Below are positions 46,803-54,414 of a DNA stretch of 64,000 bases, in pieces. A program made the position numbers and the translations under genes. Numbering within the stretch: the stretch's first letter is position 1; the number at the start of each line of letters is the position of its first letter. Source of the DNA: Saccharibacillus kuerlensis DSM 22868 (GTDB lineage Bacteria > Bacillota > Bacilli > Paenibacillales > Paenibacillaceae). The notes below the pieces were generated by a model. The model had not been told where the DNA came from. It saw only the letters and a program-made list of their open reading frames with translations, and ran no database searches. The stretch is from contig NZ_KB899286.1 in NCBI RefSeq assembly GCF_000378145.1, positions 87,258 to 151,257 of the forward strand. Direction: 5' to 3'.

Positions 46803-46846
46803 ATAAAAAAGGGATCGGGCGTCCGCCTGCCCGCCCGATCCCTTTT
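46803..46846 (-). terminator. Attenuating hairpin between binding protein and permease genes
   Basis: AAAAAGGGATCGGGCG and CGCCCGATCCCTTTTT form a 16-bp stem with a T-run on either strand. Confidence 0.92.
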
Positions 46847-46869
46847 TGCATTGCCTGCGCAAACTTTGT

Positions 46870-48354
46870 TTAAGCTCCGTTCTCCGCTTTCCAGGCATCC
46901 AGCTGAGATTGCGCTTCGGCCATCACTTTCTCAAGACCGGCCTGATTGAATTTCTCGATCGCCTGCGGCAGATAGGTTTCCGGATCGACCGTACCGGTCA
47001 TCAGAGAGGACCAGAACTGTTCCTTCACGTTTTGCACGGCGGCAAGTTCGGAAGATACGTTCTTCGGATCGAAGTTGAAGCTCAGGATCGGAGAGTTCGT
47101 ACCCGATTCATTGAACGCTTCGAACTCGTCCCATTTGTTGTCCGGATCGTTCGGGTTCAAGTAGAGCAGCATGTTGTTGCCGAGCGAATAGGACGGCATA
47201 TCGTAATTTTTCGACTCCGGCAGGTTTTCCATCCGGTTGTCGCCTGTCTTTTTGTAATGAGTTCCTTCGATACCGGAGTCCACCATATTGCGCAGCGTCG
47301 CGTCTGTATTCAGCAGATTCAGGAACTGCATCGCTTTTTCCGGGTATTCCGAGTTGGCCGAGATTGCCATCATGGAGCCTTGAACAGAGTTGTTTGTAAT
47401 AATCGGATCGCTGGCTGGTGTCGAGACGACCGGATAGCCGTAGCTTGCGCTCCATGAATTATCCGCGAGCGGCTGTGTCTGCGCCCGATCAAGCAGCCAT
47501 TTTCCGGAGTTCATCAAGTCTCCCGTTGAACCCGTTGTTGCCGCTTCCGGTGCAATATAGCCTGCTTTGTAATATTTGTGCATCGTGGTGAGTGCCTCTT
47601 TCATCTCAGGCGTTTCCAGAATGTTTACGATCTTGTAGTCCGTCGTGTCCAACTTGACGGCCATCGGCAGATTTTGAATGACGTAGTCGTAAGGCACATA
47701 AGGCACGTAGTTTTTATCCATGGCGAACGGCGTAATGTCTGGCGACTTTTCTTTTGCCGTTTTGAGCAGCGGCTCTAGGCTGTCCAGAGTGCGAACACTG
47801 CTGATATCGAGGCCGTACTCGTCGACCAGCGTTTTATTGAAGCGCCATACTTCCTGCTGCGGCAGCTCTTTGTTAGCCGGGATTGCATAGTTATGGCCGT
47901 CAACCTTGGAGCCTTCGAGGAAAGCCGGGTTGATCGTACTTTTAAGATCTTGTCCATGCTCGTCCAGCAGCGAGTCCAATTCCATAAATGCGCCTTTTCG
48001 CGCATTCTGTACGTAATCGAAGCCGCCCGACGAAGTGAAGATAATATCCATTGGCTCACCGGAAGCGACCAGCACCTGCATTTTCTGCTGATAGTCGCCC
48101 CAATCAATCATTTTCATCGTAACGGTGGCGCCGATCTTCTCGGTCGTATATTTGCTGACTTCGGCCATGACCGTGTCGACGTCTTTTTGCGGCGTACCGA
48201 TGGTATACCAGATCAGCTCAACTGGATTATCCGCATCCCCTTCACCGCCCGAAGCCGAACTTCCGCCCCCGCCTCCACCGCAAGCGGAAAGAATCAAACT
48301 GAATGCCGTAAGCATGGTGATTGCAATCGAGAATCTTTTTTTGCCTTTTTGCAT
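46870..48354 (-). CDS. Extracellular oligosaccharide-binding lipoprotein, LplA type
   Basis: 494 residues with lipobox LSAC (Cys25) after a signal peptide, then a Gly/Ser stretch and an SBP_bac_1-like domain typical of the LplA/YtcQ group that binds oligosaccharides for CUT1 importers. ATG 48354 follows AAAGGAGG. It is the first structural gene of the mannoside locus. A cre-like palindrome lies at 48460-48473 and the YesN regulator is encoded just upstream. Confidence 0.93.
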   Translation of the reverse strand: MQKGKKRFSIAITMLTAFSLILSACGGGGGGSSASGGEGDADNPVELIWYTIGTPQKDVDTVMAEVSKYTTEKIGATVTMKMIDWGDYQQKMQVLVASGEPMDIIFTSSGGFDYVQNARKGAFMELDSLLDEHGQDLKSTINPAFLEGSKVDGHNYAIPANKELPQQEVWRFNKTLVDEYGLDISSVRTLDSLEPLLKTAKEKSPDITPFAMDKNYVPYVPYDYVIQNLPMAVKLDTTDYKIVNILETPEMKEALTTMHKYYKAGYIAPEAATTGSTGDLMNSGKWLLDRAQTQPLADNSWSASYGYPVVSTPASDPIITNNSVQGSMMAISANSEYPEKAMQFLNLLNTDATLRNMVDSGIEGTHYKKTGDNRMENLPESKNYDMPSYSLGNNMLLYLNPNDPDNKWDEFEAFNESGTNSPILSFNFDPKNVSSELAAVQNVKEQFWSSLMTGTVDPETYLPQAIEKFNQAGLEKVMAEAQSQLDAWKAENGA

Positions 48355-48459
48355 AAAATAGACCTCCTTTTTTTGAACTGCTGTGTGTCTGTGTGTTTCT
48401 GCACGGTTGAATTATCTTTGCTTCTGCCTTGTGATAAGAACTATCTTCACTTTAAATGA

Positions 48460-48473
48460 TGAAAGCACTTTCA
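48460..48473. promoter_or_regulatory. cre-like palindrome upstream of the LplA-type gene
   Basis: TGAAAGCACTTTCA is a perfect palindrome close to the cre consensus (central CG replaced by CA). It lies 106 bases before the start, in the promoter region. Confidence 0.6.
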
Positions 48474-48510
48474 AAAAGAAGATAAAATCAATATATCAGG
48501 GTACAAAATA

Positions 48511-48536
48511 AAGAAAAGACCACCAAATGGTGATCT
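48511..48536 (-). terminator. Terminator after the YesN-type gene
   Basis: GATCACC and GGTGGTC arms with a four-base loop, then TTTTCTTTATTTT on the minus strand. Confidence 0.85.
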
Positions 48537-48640
48537 CTATCATTGAAATGATAAAATGTTTTACATGTAAGTAACATGAAAATAACACGAATATACTTTT
48601 AATTTTCAGCATTGAAATACTCATTGCTTGGACTTCACGT

Positions 48641-50161
48641 TTACTGAAGCATTTTGTATTCGGTCGGCGATATGCCCACATGTTTTCTAAACTGCTTGTA
48701 AAAGTATCCCGTCTCCCAGTAGCCCACGCTTCGCGAAATATCCTGTACTTTCAAGCTGGTCGTTCGCAATTTTTCCTTCGCCCGTTCAATCCGATATTTG
48801 TTCAGATAATCCGTAAAAGTTTCTCCTGTCTCCTTATGAAACAGCTGCCCCAAATAAACGGGATGGATATGGTACTGCGAGCCCAACATTTTCAACGACA
48901 GCTCTTCGCCGTAATGGTCGGCAATATGGCCGAGTATCTGCTGCACAACGGGGCTTCGCGTATCGCGGCTCAGCATCCCAACCGTCTCTTCCGCTGCGCG
49001 GCGAACCGCTTCGATCAATTCCTCCATGTGCGAAGCTGCACGGATTCGATCCAACATCCGCAGCAGAGGTTCGCCGTCTTCTTCATGCTTGAATTCACGC
49101 AGCACGGCACGGAAATCCGCGCAAACGCCAAGTGCAATATTTTGCAGCTCTTCCGGTGTTATGCCTTCCGTTCTGCTCAGCAGCGTCAAATCCTCGCCAA
49201 TACGCCGCTTCAGCTCTTCTCGATCGCGCGACAGAATGAGACGAGCATATTCCCGGCCGAGATTCGCCTTGGCCGAGCTTGTCGTCTCCGGCATGGAAGC
49301 CGCAGCCTGCAGCTTATACTCGAAAATTCGGCTTTTGGGATCGACAAGTGCATACTCCAGCGCCTTCTTCGCTTCCATTCGGCTGGCAGGTCCATGCTGC
49401 GGCAGAAGACCGCTACTGCCAGAACCGATCCGCAGCCCTTCTTCACCGATCCGCTGTTCCAGCTTGTGCGCAATTTGCAGCAGCCGATCTCGCCCGTCTT
49501 TGTCGGTCAGTTGGACAATAACGGCGACATCACCGTCAATATCGCGGAAAACGATGCACTCCGGTTCATCCCGGAGAGCTTCCTCCGCACGGTCTGTCAG
49601 CGTGTCACCGTCCCGGACAGAACGAAGCATCAGCACAGCCAGCTGTGGATGCCGAAACTCAAGACCCATCAGCCCTGCCCGTTCGGCGAATTCCGTTTGT
49701 GAGATCTGCTCCGTCAGCCAACGATGCAGCACATTATCGCGGATAATTCTTGTACCGAACGCATCGAACCGCTTCTCGCGCTCTGCACGGCTAAGCTTCT
49801 CCGTCACATTTGCCAGAGTCGCTTCAAGTTCTTCTACATTAATCGGCTTGAGCAAATAGTTTTCGATGCCAAGCTTCATGCCTTCCTTGAGATAATTGAA
49901 CTCGTTGAACCCACTCAATACAATCACTTTAAGGTTCGGCTGAAACTCCCGGACTTTGCGAATCAACTCAAGCCCGTTCATCTCCGGCATAGAAATATCG
50001 GTAAGCAGCACATCTGCCGATATGTCCCGCAGCGCCCCCAACGCTTCGCGGCCGTCCAATGCGTTTCCTACAACTTCAAGTCCGAGCGAATTCCAATCCA
50101 TGATGTCATAAAGTCCATCGATAATAAAAGGTTCGTCATCCACCAGAAACACTTTGTACAT
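48641..50161 (-). CDS. YesN-type response regulator with AraC DNA-binding domain
   Basis: 506 residues: receiver domain with VLLTDISMPEMNGLELIRK, a central helical region, and a C-terminal AraC helix-turn-helix pair (GSQYHIHPVYLGQLFHKETG and LKVQDISRSVGYWETGYFYK). It should activate the importer and hydrolase genes once phosphorylated by the YesM-type kinase. ATG 50161 follows GAGGAGG and overlaps the kinase end by 26 bases, so the two are translationally coupled. Confidence 0.94.
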   Translation of the reverse strand: MYKVFLVDDEPFIIDGLYDIMDWNSLGLEVVGNALDGREALGALRDISADVLLTDISMPEMNGLELIRKVREFQPNLKVIVLSGFNEFNYLKEGMKLGIENYLLKPINVEELEATLANVTEKLSRAEREKRFDAFGTRIIRDNVLHRWLTEQISQTEFAERAGLMGLEFRHPQLAVLMLRSVRDGDTLTDRAEEALRDEPECIVFRDIDGDVAVIVQLTDKDGRDRLLQIAHKLEQRIGEEGLRIGSGSSGLLPQHGPASRMEAKKALEYALVDPKSRIFEYKLQAAASMPETTSSAKANLGREYARLILSRDREELKRRIGEDLTLLSRTEGITPEELQNIALGVCADFRAVLREFKHEEDGEPLLRMLDRIRAASHMEELIEAVRRAAEETVGMLSRDTRSPVVQQILGHIADHYGEELSLKMLGSQYHIHPVYLGQLFHKETGETFTDYLNKYRIERAKEKLRTTSLKVQDISRSVGYWETGYFYKQFRKHVGISPTEYKMLQ

Positions 50162-51989
50162 GCCGCTCCTCCTCTCCCGAATTGGGGCAGCGCATTTCGA
50201 CCAGCGTTCCCTGCCCTGCGCCTCCGCTATGTACTTCAATACCGTATTCCGGCCCATAAAGAAGCCTCAATCGTTCATGTATGCTGCGCAGGCCGAAACC
50301 TCCTTCCGCTGCTGCTTCTCCATCTGTGCGATACAGCATATTACGCAGATCGCACAGTTTCTCGGACGGAATCCCACGCCCGTTGTCCCGTACCCGTACC
50401 GCAATATCCCCTTGTTCCAGGTCGACAAAAATGACAATGCGGTTGTCTTCATCCCGACTGCGAATACCGTGCACGATATAGTTCTCCACAATCGGCTGCA
50501 CACACAATCTCGGCACTTCCGCATTCAGCAGTTCAGGATCGACTTGTATATCGTAGGCCAGCCGATCTTTATACCGAATACGGAACAACTCGAGATACAG
50601 CCGACACGCCTCCAATTCATCCTTCATGGTATGCCGCTCTTTTTGCTGAACGAAGCTCTTGAACAGCATGGACAGGCTGTAGATCATCTCGCCGACGTCG
50701 CGCGCTCCCTGCGACACGGCTCTCATCCGAATCACTTCCAATGTATTATACAGAAAATGCGGGTTCACCCTTGCCTGCAGCGCCGCCAATTCCGTATGCT
50801 TTTGTTTGATATCCGCTTTGTACACTCGATCGATATACAAATTCAGTTCATCGAGCATGTCGTCAAAGCTTCCGGCAATCTGCCCCAGCTCGTCCTCTTT
50901 CCGATCGTGGATTCGTGTCTGCAGGTCGCCGTGTTTGACGCGCTGGGTTAGACGAATAATCCGGTTCGTTCGTTTTGCAAAACTGAAAATGAACAGTGAC
51001 GGAACGAGAATCGCAAAAAGAATGCATACCGCTCCAATGGTCACGATTGTATTGCGCAGATGCTCATACGATTCGGCTGCTTCGGCCGGGCTCAGGATTC
51101 CGGCAACGGTATAACCGCCGGAAGTCGAAGCCAGCTTGTTGAGGTAAAGACCGCCTTCCGGCGACGGGCCGGACGAGCTGACGTCATAGACCGACTTCAA
51201 CCGCTCCGCATAGGGGAACTTGCCACCATAGTACTGATCTGACGTATCGAACAGGACCTGCCCATTCGCATCCAACACAAAAATATCTCCTTTGAATTCC
51301 TGTTCGTAGGCAGTCAGCGCATTCCAAAGACCGGTCGAATCAAACCAAACGGTCAGCTGACCAAGATTTTTAAAACTTTGCTTATCATTAATTGGCCTGG
51401 TAACCGAGTACATCGTTTCTCCGCTGCTGCCGAGAGCACGGCTTACCCAAGCATTAGGTTTTGAGACGTTAGCGCTCTCCAATGCCATCGCATCGGGCAC
51501 GTAGGATTGCGATGCGTTAACCGGCACCGCTTTGAATTCCGCATTCCGGCCGTAAGCATAAAGCATCTGCTGCTCACTGCTGTACAGAACGAGCATCCGG
51601 ATATCCGGTTGGGTCTCCAGCACATTCTCCATATGCGTCTTGGCATTCGCTGAATCGATACCCGTTTGCGTATAGAGGTCGAGCCGATAGCGAACGTAAT
51701 CCGGATACGGGTATAAGAGAAAATGCGACAAATCGAGCGACAGCGCATCGTTACGATAAATATCCGGCATGATCGAATCCGCATTTTCAAGACGCAGACC
51801 GATATAACGATCGATCGCTGACATGGCCGCTTTCTGATTATCCAGCTCCCGGCGTACCGCCGACTGCGACATGGAAACAAACATAAAATAAGAAAAAGCG
51901 ATAATCGTTACGATTGTAATGAAAGAGAAGAGCAGAATGGTTTTGGTAAACAAATTGTTTTTAAACATTCTTCGATAAAACTCCAGCAT
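50136..51989 (-). CDS. YesM-type sensor histidine kinase
   Basis: 617 residues: membrane segments near 12-34 and 290-315 flanking a large extracellular (dCache-like) sensor domain, a HAMP domain, the His_kinase motif with RVNPHFLYNTLEVIRM, and an ATPase domain (DNGRGIPSEKL, GFGLRSIHERL). It senses an extracellular sugar, directly or through the binding protein, and controls YesN. The start ATG 51989 follows GGGAGGAG. First gene of the locus. Confidence 0.94.
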   Translation of the reverse strand: MLEFYRRMFKNNLFTKTILLFSFITIVTIIAFSYFMFVSMSQSAVRRELDNQKAAMSAIDRYIGLRLENADSIMPDIYRNDALSLDLSHFLLYPYPDYVRYRLDLYTQTGIDSANAKTHMENVLETQPDIRMLVLYSSEQQMLYAYGRNAEFKAVPVNASQSYVPDAMALESANVSKPNAWVSRALGSSGETMYSVTRPINDKQSFKNLGQLTVWFDSTGLWNALTAYEQEFKGDIFVLDANGQVLFDTSDQYYGGKFPYAERLKSVYDVSSSGPSPEGGLYLNKLASTSGGYTVAGILSPAEAAESYEHLRNTIVTIGAVCILFAILVPSLFIFSFAKRTNRIIRLTQRVKHGDLQTRIHDRKEDELGQIAGSFDDMLDELNLYIDRVYKADIKQKHTELAALQARVNPHFLYNTLEVIRMRAVSQGARDVGEMIYSLSMLFKSFVQQKERHTMKDELEACRLYLELFRIRYKDRLAYDIQVDPELLNAEVPRLCVQPIVENYIVHGIRSRDEDNRIVIFVDLEQGDIAVRVRDNGRGIPSEKLCDLRNMLYRTDGEAAAEGGFGLRSIHERLRLLYGPEYGIEVHSGGAGQGTLVEMRCPNSGEEERHVQSVSGG

Positions 51990-52112
51990 ATGTTTGCCCG
52001 CTCCTCCCCTTTCGGATTTTTCGATATTTTCGCATTCCGTTTGCTATCTGTCTATCCGCTTGAGACATAAATGTTCTATTTTCAACTATCATTATCTGTC
52101 TACCCTATACAA

Positions 52113-52126
52113 TGAAAGCCTTTTCA
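52113..52126. promoter_or_regulatory. cre-like palindrome upstream of the YesM-type gene
   Basis: TGAAAGCCTTTTCA differs from the cre consensus only in the centre. It lies 124 bases upstream of the kinase start. Confidence 0.5.
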
Positions 52127-52170
52127 ATAAGGGGCAAAACTAAAGATTTGGTGTTTGAATTAAAGAAAAG

Positions 52171-52199
52171 GAAAAAGACCCGTCTTCCGACAGGTCTCT
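52171..52199 (-). terminator. Terminator after the exonuclease III gene
   Basis: GACCTGTC and GACGGGTC arms (one G-U pair) around GGAA, followed by TTTTTCC on the minus strand. Confidence 0.85.
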
Positions 52200-52277
52200 C
52201 GGTTATATCCGTTGGAATGTTCACTCGAATTATAGGCTCGTGACCACCGGATGTAAAGAATTCGTCCCGAAGTACAG

Positions 52278-53036
52278 CTACAGATCTTCCGTTTCCAAAA
52301 TGACCGGACAATGATCGCTTCCCATAATCAGGCAGTCGATTCGCGCGTCCTTCAATTTCGGCGCAAGACGCGCGGAAGCCAGGAAATAGTCGATTCGCCA
52401 GCCAATATTGCGCTCTCTGACTTTTGCCATATAGGACCACCAACTGTAGACATCCGTCTTATCCGGATGGAAATGACGGAATGTATCAATGAAACCGGCG
52501 CCCAGCAGCTCGGTCATCTTGCCGCGCTCCTCATGCGTGAAACCGGAATTGCCGATATTGGAACGGGCATTTTTAAGATCGATTTCTTGATGTGCCACAT
52601 TAAGATCACCGCAGACGATCACAGGCTTCTCCGCATCCAACCGGATCAAATAATCGCGGAATCGGTCTTCCCATTCTAGTCGGTAGGGCAGACGGGTCAG
52701 GTCGCGCTTGGCATTCGGCGTATAGACATTCACCAGATAAAAACCTTCAAATTCCAGTGTCAAAATGCGACCCTCGTCTTCCGAATCGGTCTCGATGCCA
52801 TAGCGGACTGACAGCGGACGAACCTTAGTGAATACAGCGGTGCCGGAGTAGCCTTTTTTCAACGCATAATTCCAATATTGATAATATTCGCGGGAAGGCT
52901 CCATCGTGATCTGGCCTTCCTGCAGCTTCGTCTCCTGCAGACAGAAGATGTCGGCATCCTGCTCCTCGAAATAATCGTTGAAGCCTTTATTGACCGCAGC
53001 CCGCAGGCCGTTGACGTTCCAAGAAATCAATTTCAC
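52278..53036 (-). CDS. exoA: Exodeoxyribonuclease III / AP endonuclease
   Basis: 252 residues, typical for ExoA/XthA. The motifs SWNVNGLRA, FCLQETKLQ, GDLNVAHQEIDLKN and MGSDHCPV supply the metal and catalytic residues of the EEP superfamily. It cuts DNA at abasic sites during base excision repair. The start is a GTG at 53036, after AGAAGGAGAG. Single gene with its own terminator. Confidence 0.96.
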   Translation of the reverse strand: MKLISWNVNGLRAAVNKGFNDYFEEQDADIFCLQETKLQEGQITMEPSREYYQYWNYALKKGYSGTAVFTKVRPLSVRYGIETDSEDEGRILTLEFEGFYLVNVYTPNAKRDLTRLPYRLEWEDRFRDYLIRLDAEKPVIVCGDLNVAHQEIDLKNARSNIGNSGFTHEERGKMTELLGAGFIDTFRHFHPDKTDVYSWWSYMAKVRERNIGWRIDYFLASARLAPKLKDARIDCLIMGSDHCPVILETEDL

Positions 53037-53211
53037 AGTAAAACTCTCCTTCTAACGTTGAACTTTCGGAAGATGGCAGATGATCGGCCGGCTCCGTAAG
53101 CCAGTGTATCATATTGTCCGCTCCTTGACCTGCAGCATCTATTGTATCTGTTTTTCATTTTCCGCAAAAGCTTGCCGGGTGTATTGATAGGAACATACAT
53201 TCCATTTTTTG

Positions 53212-53241
53212 TTGACGACAATAGTCTTCTTGTAGTATAGT
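53212..53241 (+). promoter_or_regulatory. Sigma-A-type promoter of the leader RNA
   Basis: -35 TTGACG (53212-53217) and -10 TATAGT (53236-53241) with an 18-base spacer. Confidence 0.75.
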
Positions 53242-53246
53242 GGACG

Positions 53247-53321
53247 CAATTGAAGTGAACGGCGCGGGGAAGCACCCTGTGGACAAGGTTAATTAACCTT
53301 TCCGCAGGGTGCTTTTTTGCG
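53247..53321 (+). ncRNA. Short leader RNA or attenuator, copy 2
   Basis: About 75 bases from the predicted start. A 5' segment (AAGTGAACGGCGCGGGGAAG) is followed by a long stem, AAGCACCCTG and CAGGGTGCTT outside with AAGGTT and AACCTT inside, then TTTTTT. The 5' segment and the tail TTTTTTGCGTTC match the unit at 19376-19440. Confidence 0.55.
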
Positions 53322-53368
53322 TTCTACCGTTCCGATTCACTATTTCATTTCAAAAAGGAGCTGAATTT

Positions 53369-54169
53369 ATGTCTTTGTTGTCCATTTCCAAAAAACGCCG
53401 TCCCCTTCGTCTCGCCGCCCTCCTGCTGGTCTTTACGCTCACACTATCATTTGCCGCCCCCCAAGGTCGCACCTATGCCGCCGACGGGGCATGGGCTTCC
53501 GCCCTGTCCGGCATTGATACCCTGTACGACGGCTATACGGCGCTCGAAACTGCCAACAAAATCGAGAAGTTGGAAATTCAAACGCTGCGCAAAGACACGG
53601 CGGCCCGACTTAAAAATGTAAATGCCGCTATCAAGGCGATCGACAAGCCGAAGATCGACCGTCTCGCCGCAGAGTGGGCAGCACTCAAAAGCAAATATGC
53701 CGCTGTCATCGGGCAGTACAGCGATCTAGGCAAACAGGCGAGCGCAGCCCGTAAGCGCAAGGACAAGAAAAATGCAGACCTGCTCGATCTAAAACGCAAT
53801 AAGTTGAAGCCATCGGTTAATGCCGCCAAGATTGAGATCAAGAACGCCCAAAACGCCCTGGCTGCGGCCAAAAAGCAGGCGGCAGCCAAAGCGAAGATCG
53901 TCAAAGATACCCTTGCACCTGTTAAGGCGCTCAAGCAGCAGATAACCGCCGAGAATAAATCAATTGCGGGATTTAACAAAACACGCGCTGCCGCCTATAA
54001 GCGCTATCGTTCCTCCGTCAAGCAGGGCAATGCCATTACGGCGGCAGCCGAGATGACGTTGATGTATACCCAGCTCGGCAAAATCCATTCTTCCCAACAG
54101 AAAATTTACGGCTGGGAAAAGCAGATCTCAACAGCAGTCAAGTCGGCAGCGGCAAAACTGCCGTCCTAG
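53369..54169 (+). CDS. Secreted Ala/Lys-rich coiled-coil protein, unknown function
   Basis: 266 residues from ATG 53369 after AAAGGAG. Signal peptide (hydrophobic LAALLLVFTLTLSFAAPQG, cleavage probably near TYAA). The mature protein is nearly all helix with heptad character, rich in Ala, Lys and Gln (AKIEIKNAQNALAAAKKQAA), so a long coiled coil is likely. I recognise no family. It might be a cell-wall or extracellular structural protein. It is preceded by a terminated leader. Confidence 0.8.
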   Translation: MSLLSISKKRRPLRLAALLLVFTLTLSFAAPQGRTYAADGAWASALSGIDTLYDGYTALETANKIEKLEIQTLRKDTAARLKNVNAAIKAIDKPKIDRLAAEWAALKSKYAAVIGQYSDLGKQASAARKRKDKKNADLLDLKRNKLKPSVNAAKIEIKNAQNALAAAKKQAAAKAKIVKDTLAPVKALKQQITAENKSIAGFNKTRAAAYKRYRSSVKQGNAITAAAEMTLMYTQLGKIHSSQQKIYGWEKQISTAVKSAAAKLPS

Positions 54170-54311
54170 GCCGAATTCTGCCATCGGTTGCCCAGGTCTA
54201 AGATGCAAGACATCATATTCTAAAACGTTCAGCCGCCAAACCTTCTATCGAACTCCTGCTGCTCCTCCGGTTCTTCTTCTCCCAGCGTAAGATATCTGAA
54301 AAAAAATAACA

Positions 54312-54344
54312 GCCGGTGATTCATGAAGCTTTTCTCCGGCTATT
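54312..54344 (+). promoter_or_regulatory. Hairpin upstream of the symporter gene
   Basis: AGCCGG and CCGGCT form a short stem about 70 bases before the preferred start codon. It has no T-run, so a leader structure is as likely as a terminator. Confidence 0.35.
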
Positions 54345-54414
54345 AATAGGAGATATGTCGCTTGCTGTGGATGCTTGTATGTATAAAGAAGAATTTTACG
54401 TCGAGGTGGTTCGT

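Larger units (their letters stand above)
53037..53368. other. Intergenic region with promoter and terminated leader RNA
   Basis: 332 bases. The right part is a promoter-leader-terminator unit (53212-53321) before the secreted protein gene. The left part shows nothing beyond the exoA upstream region. Confidence 0.7.

Noticed and set aside
53247..53321. Leader considered as fluoride, ZTP, preQ1 or guanidine riboswitch
   Set aside because: None of the conserved core sequences I know for these classes is present, and the downstream genes do not fit those ligands.
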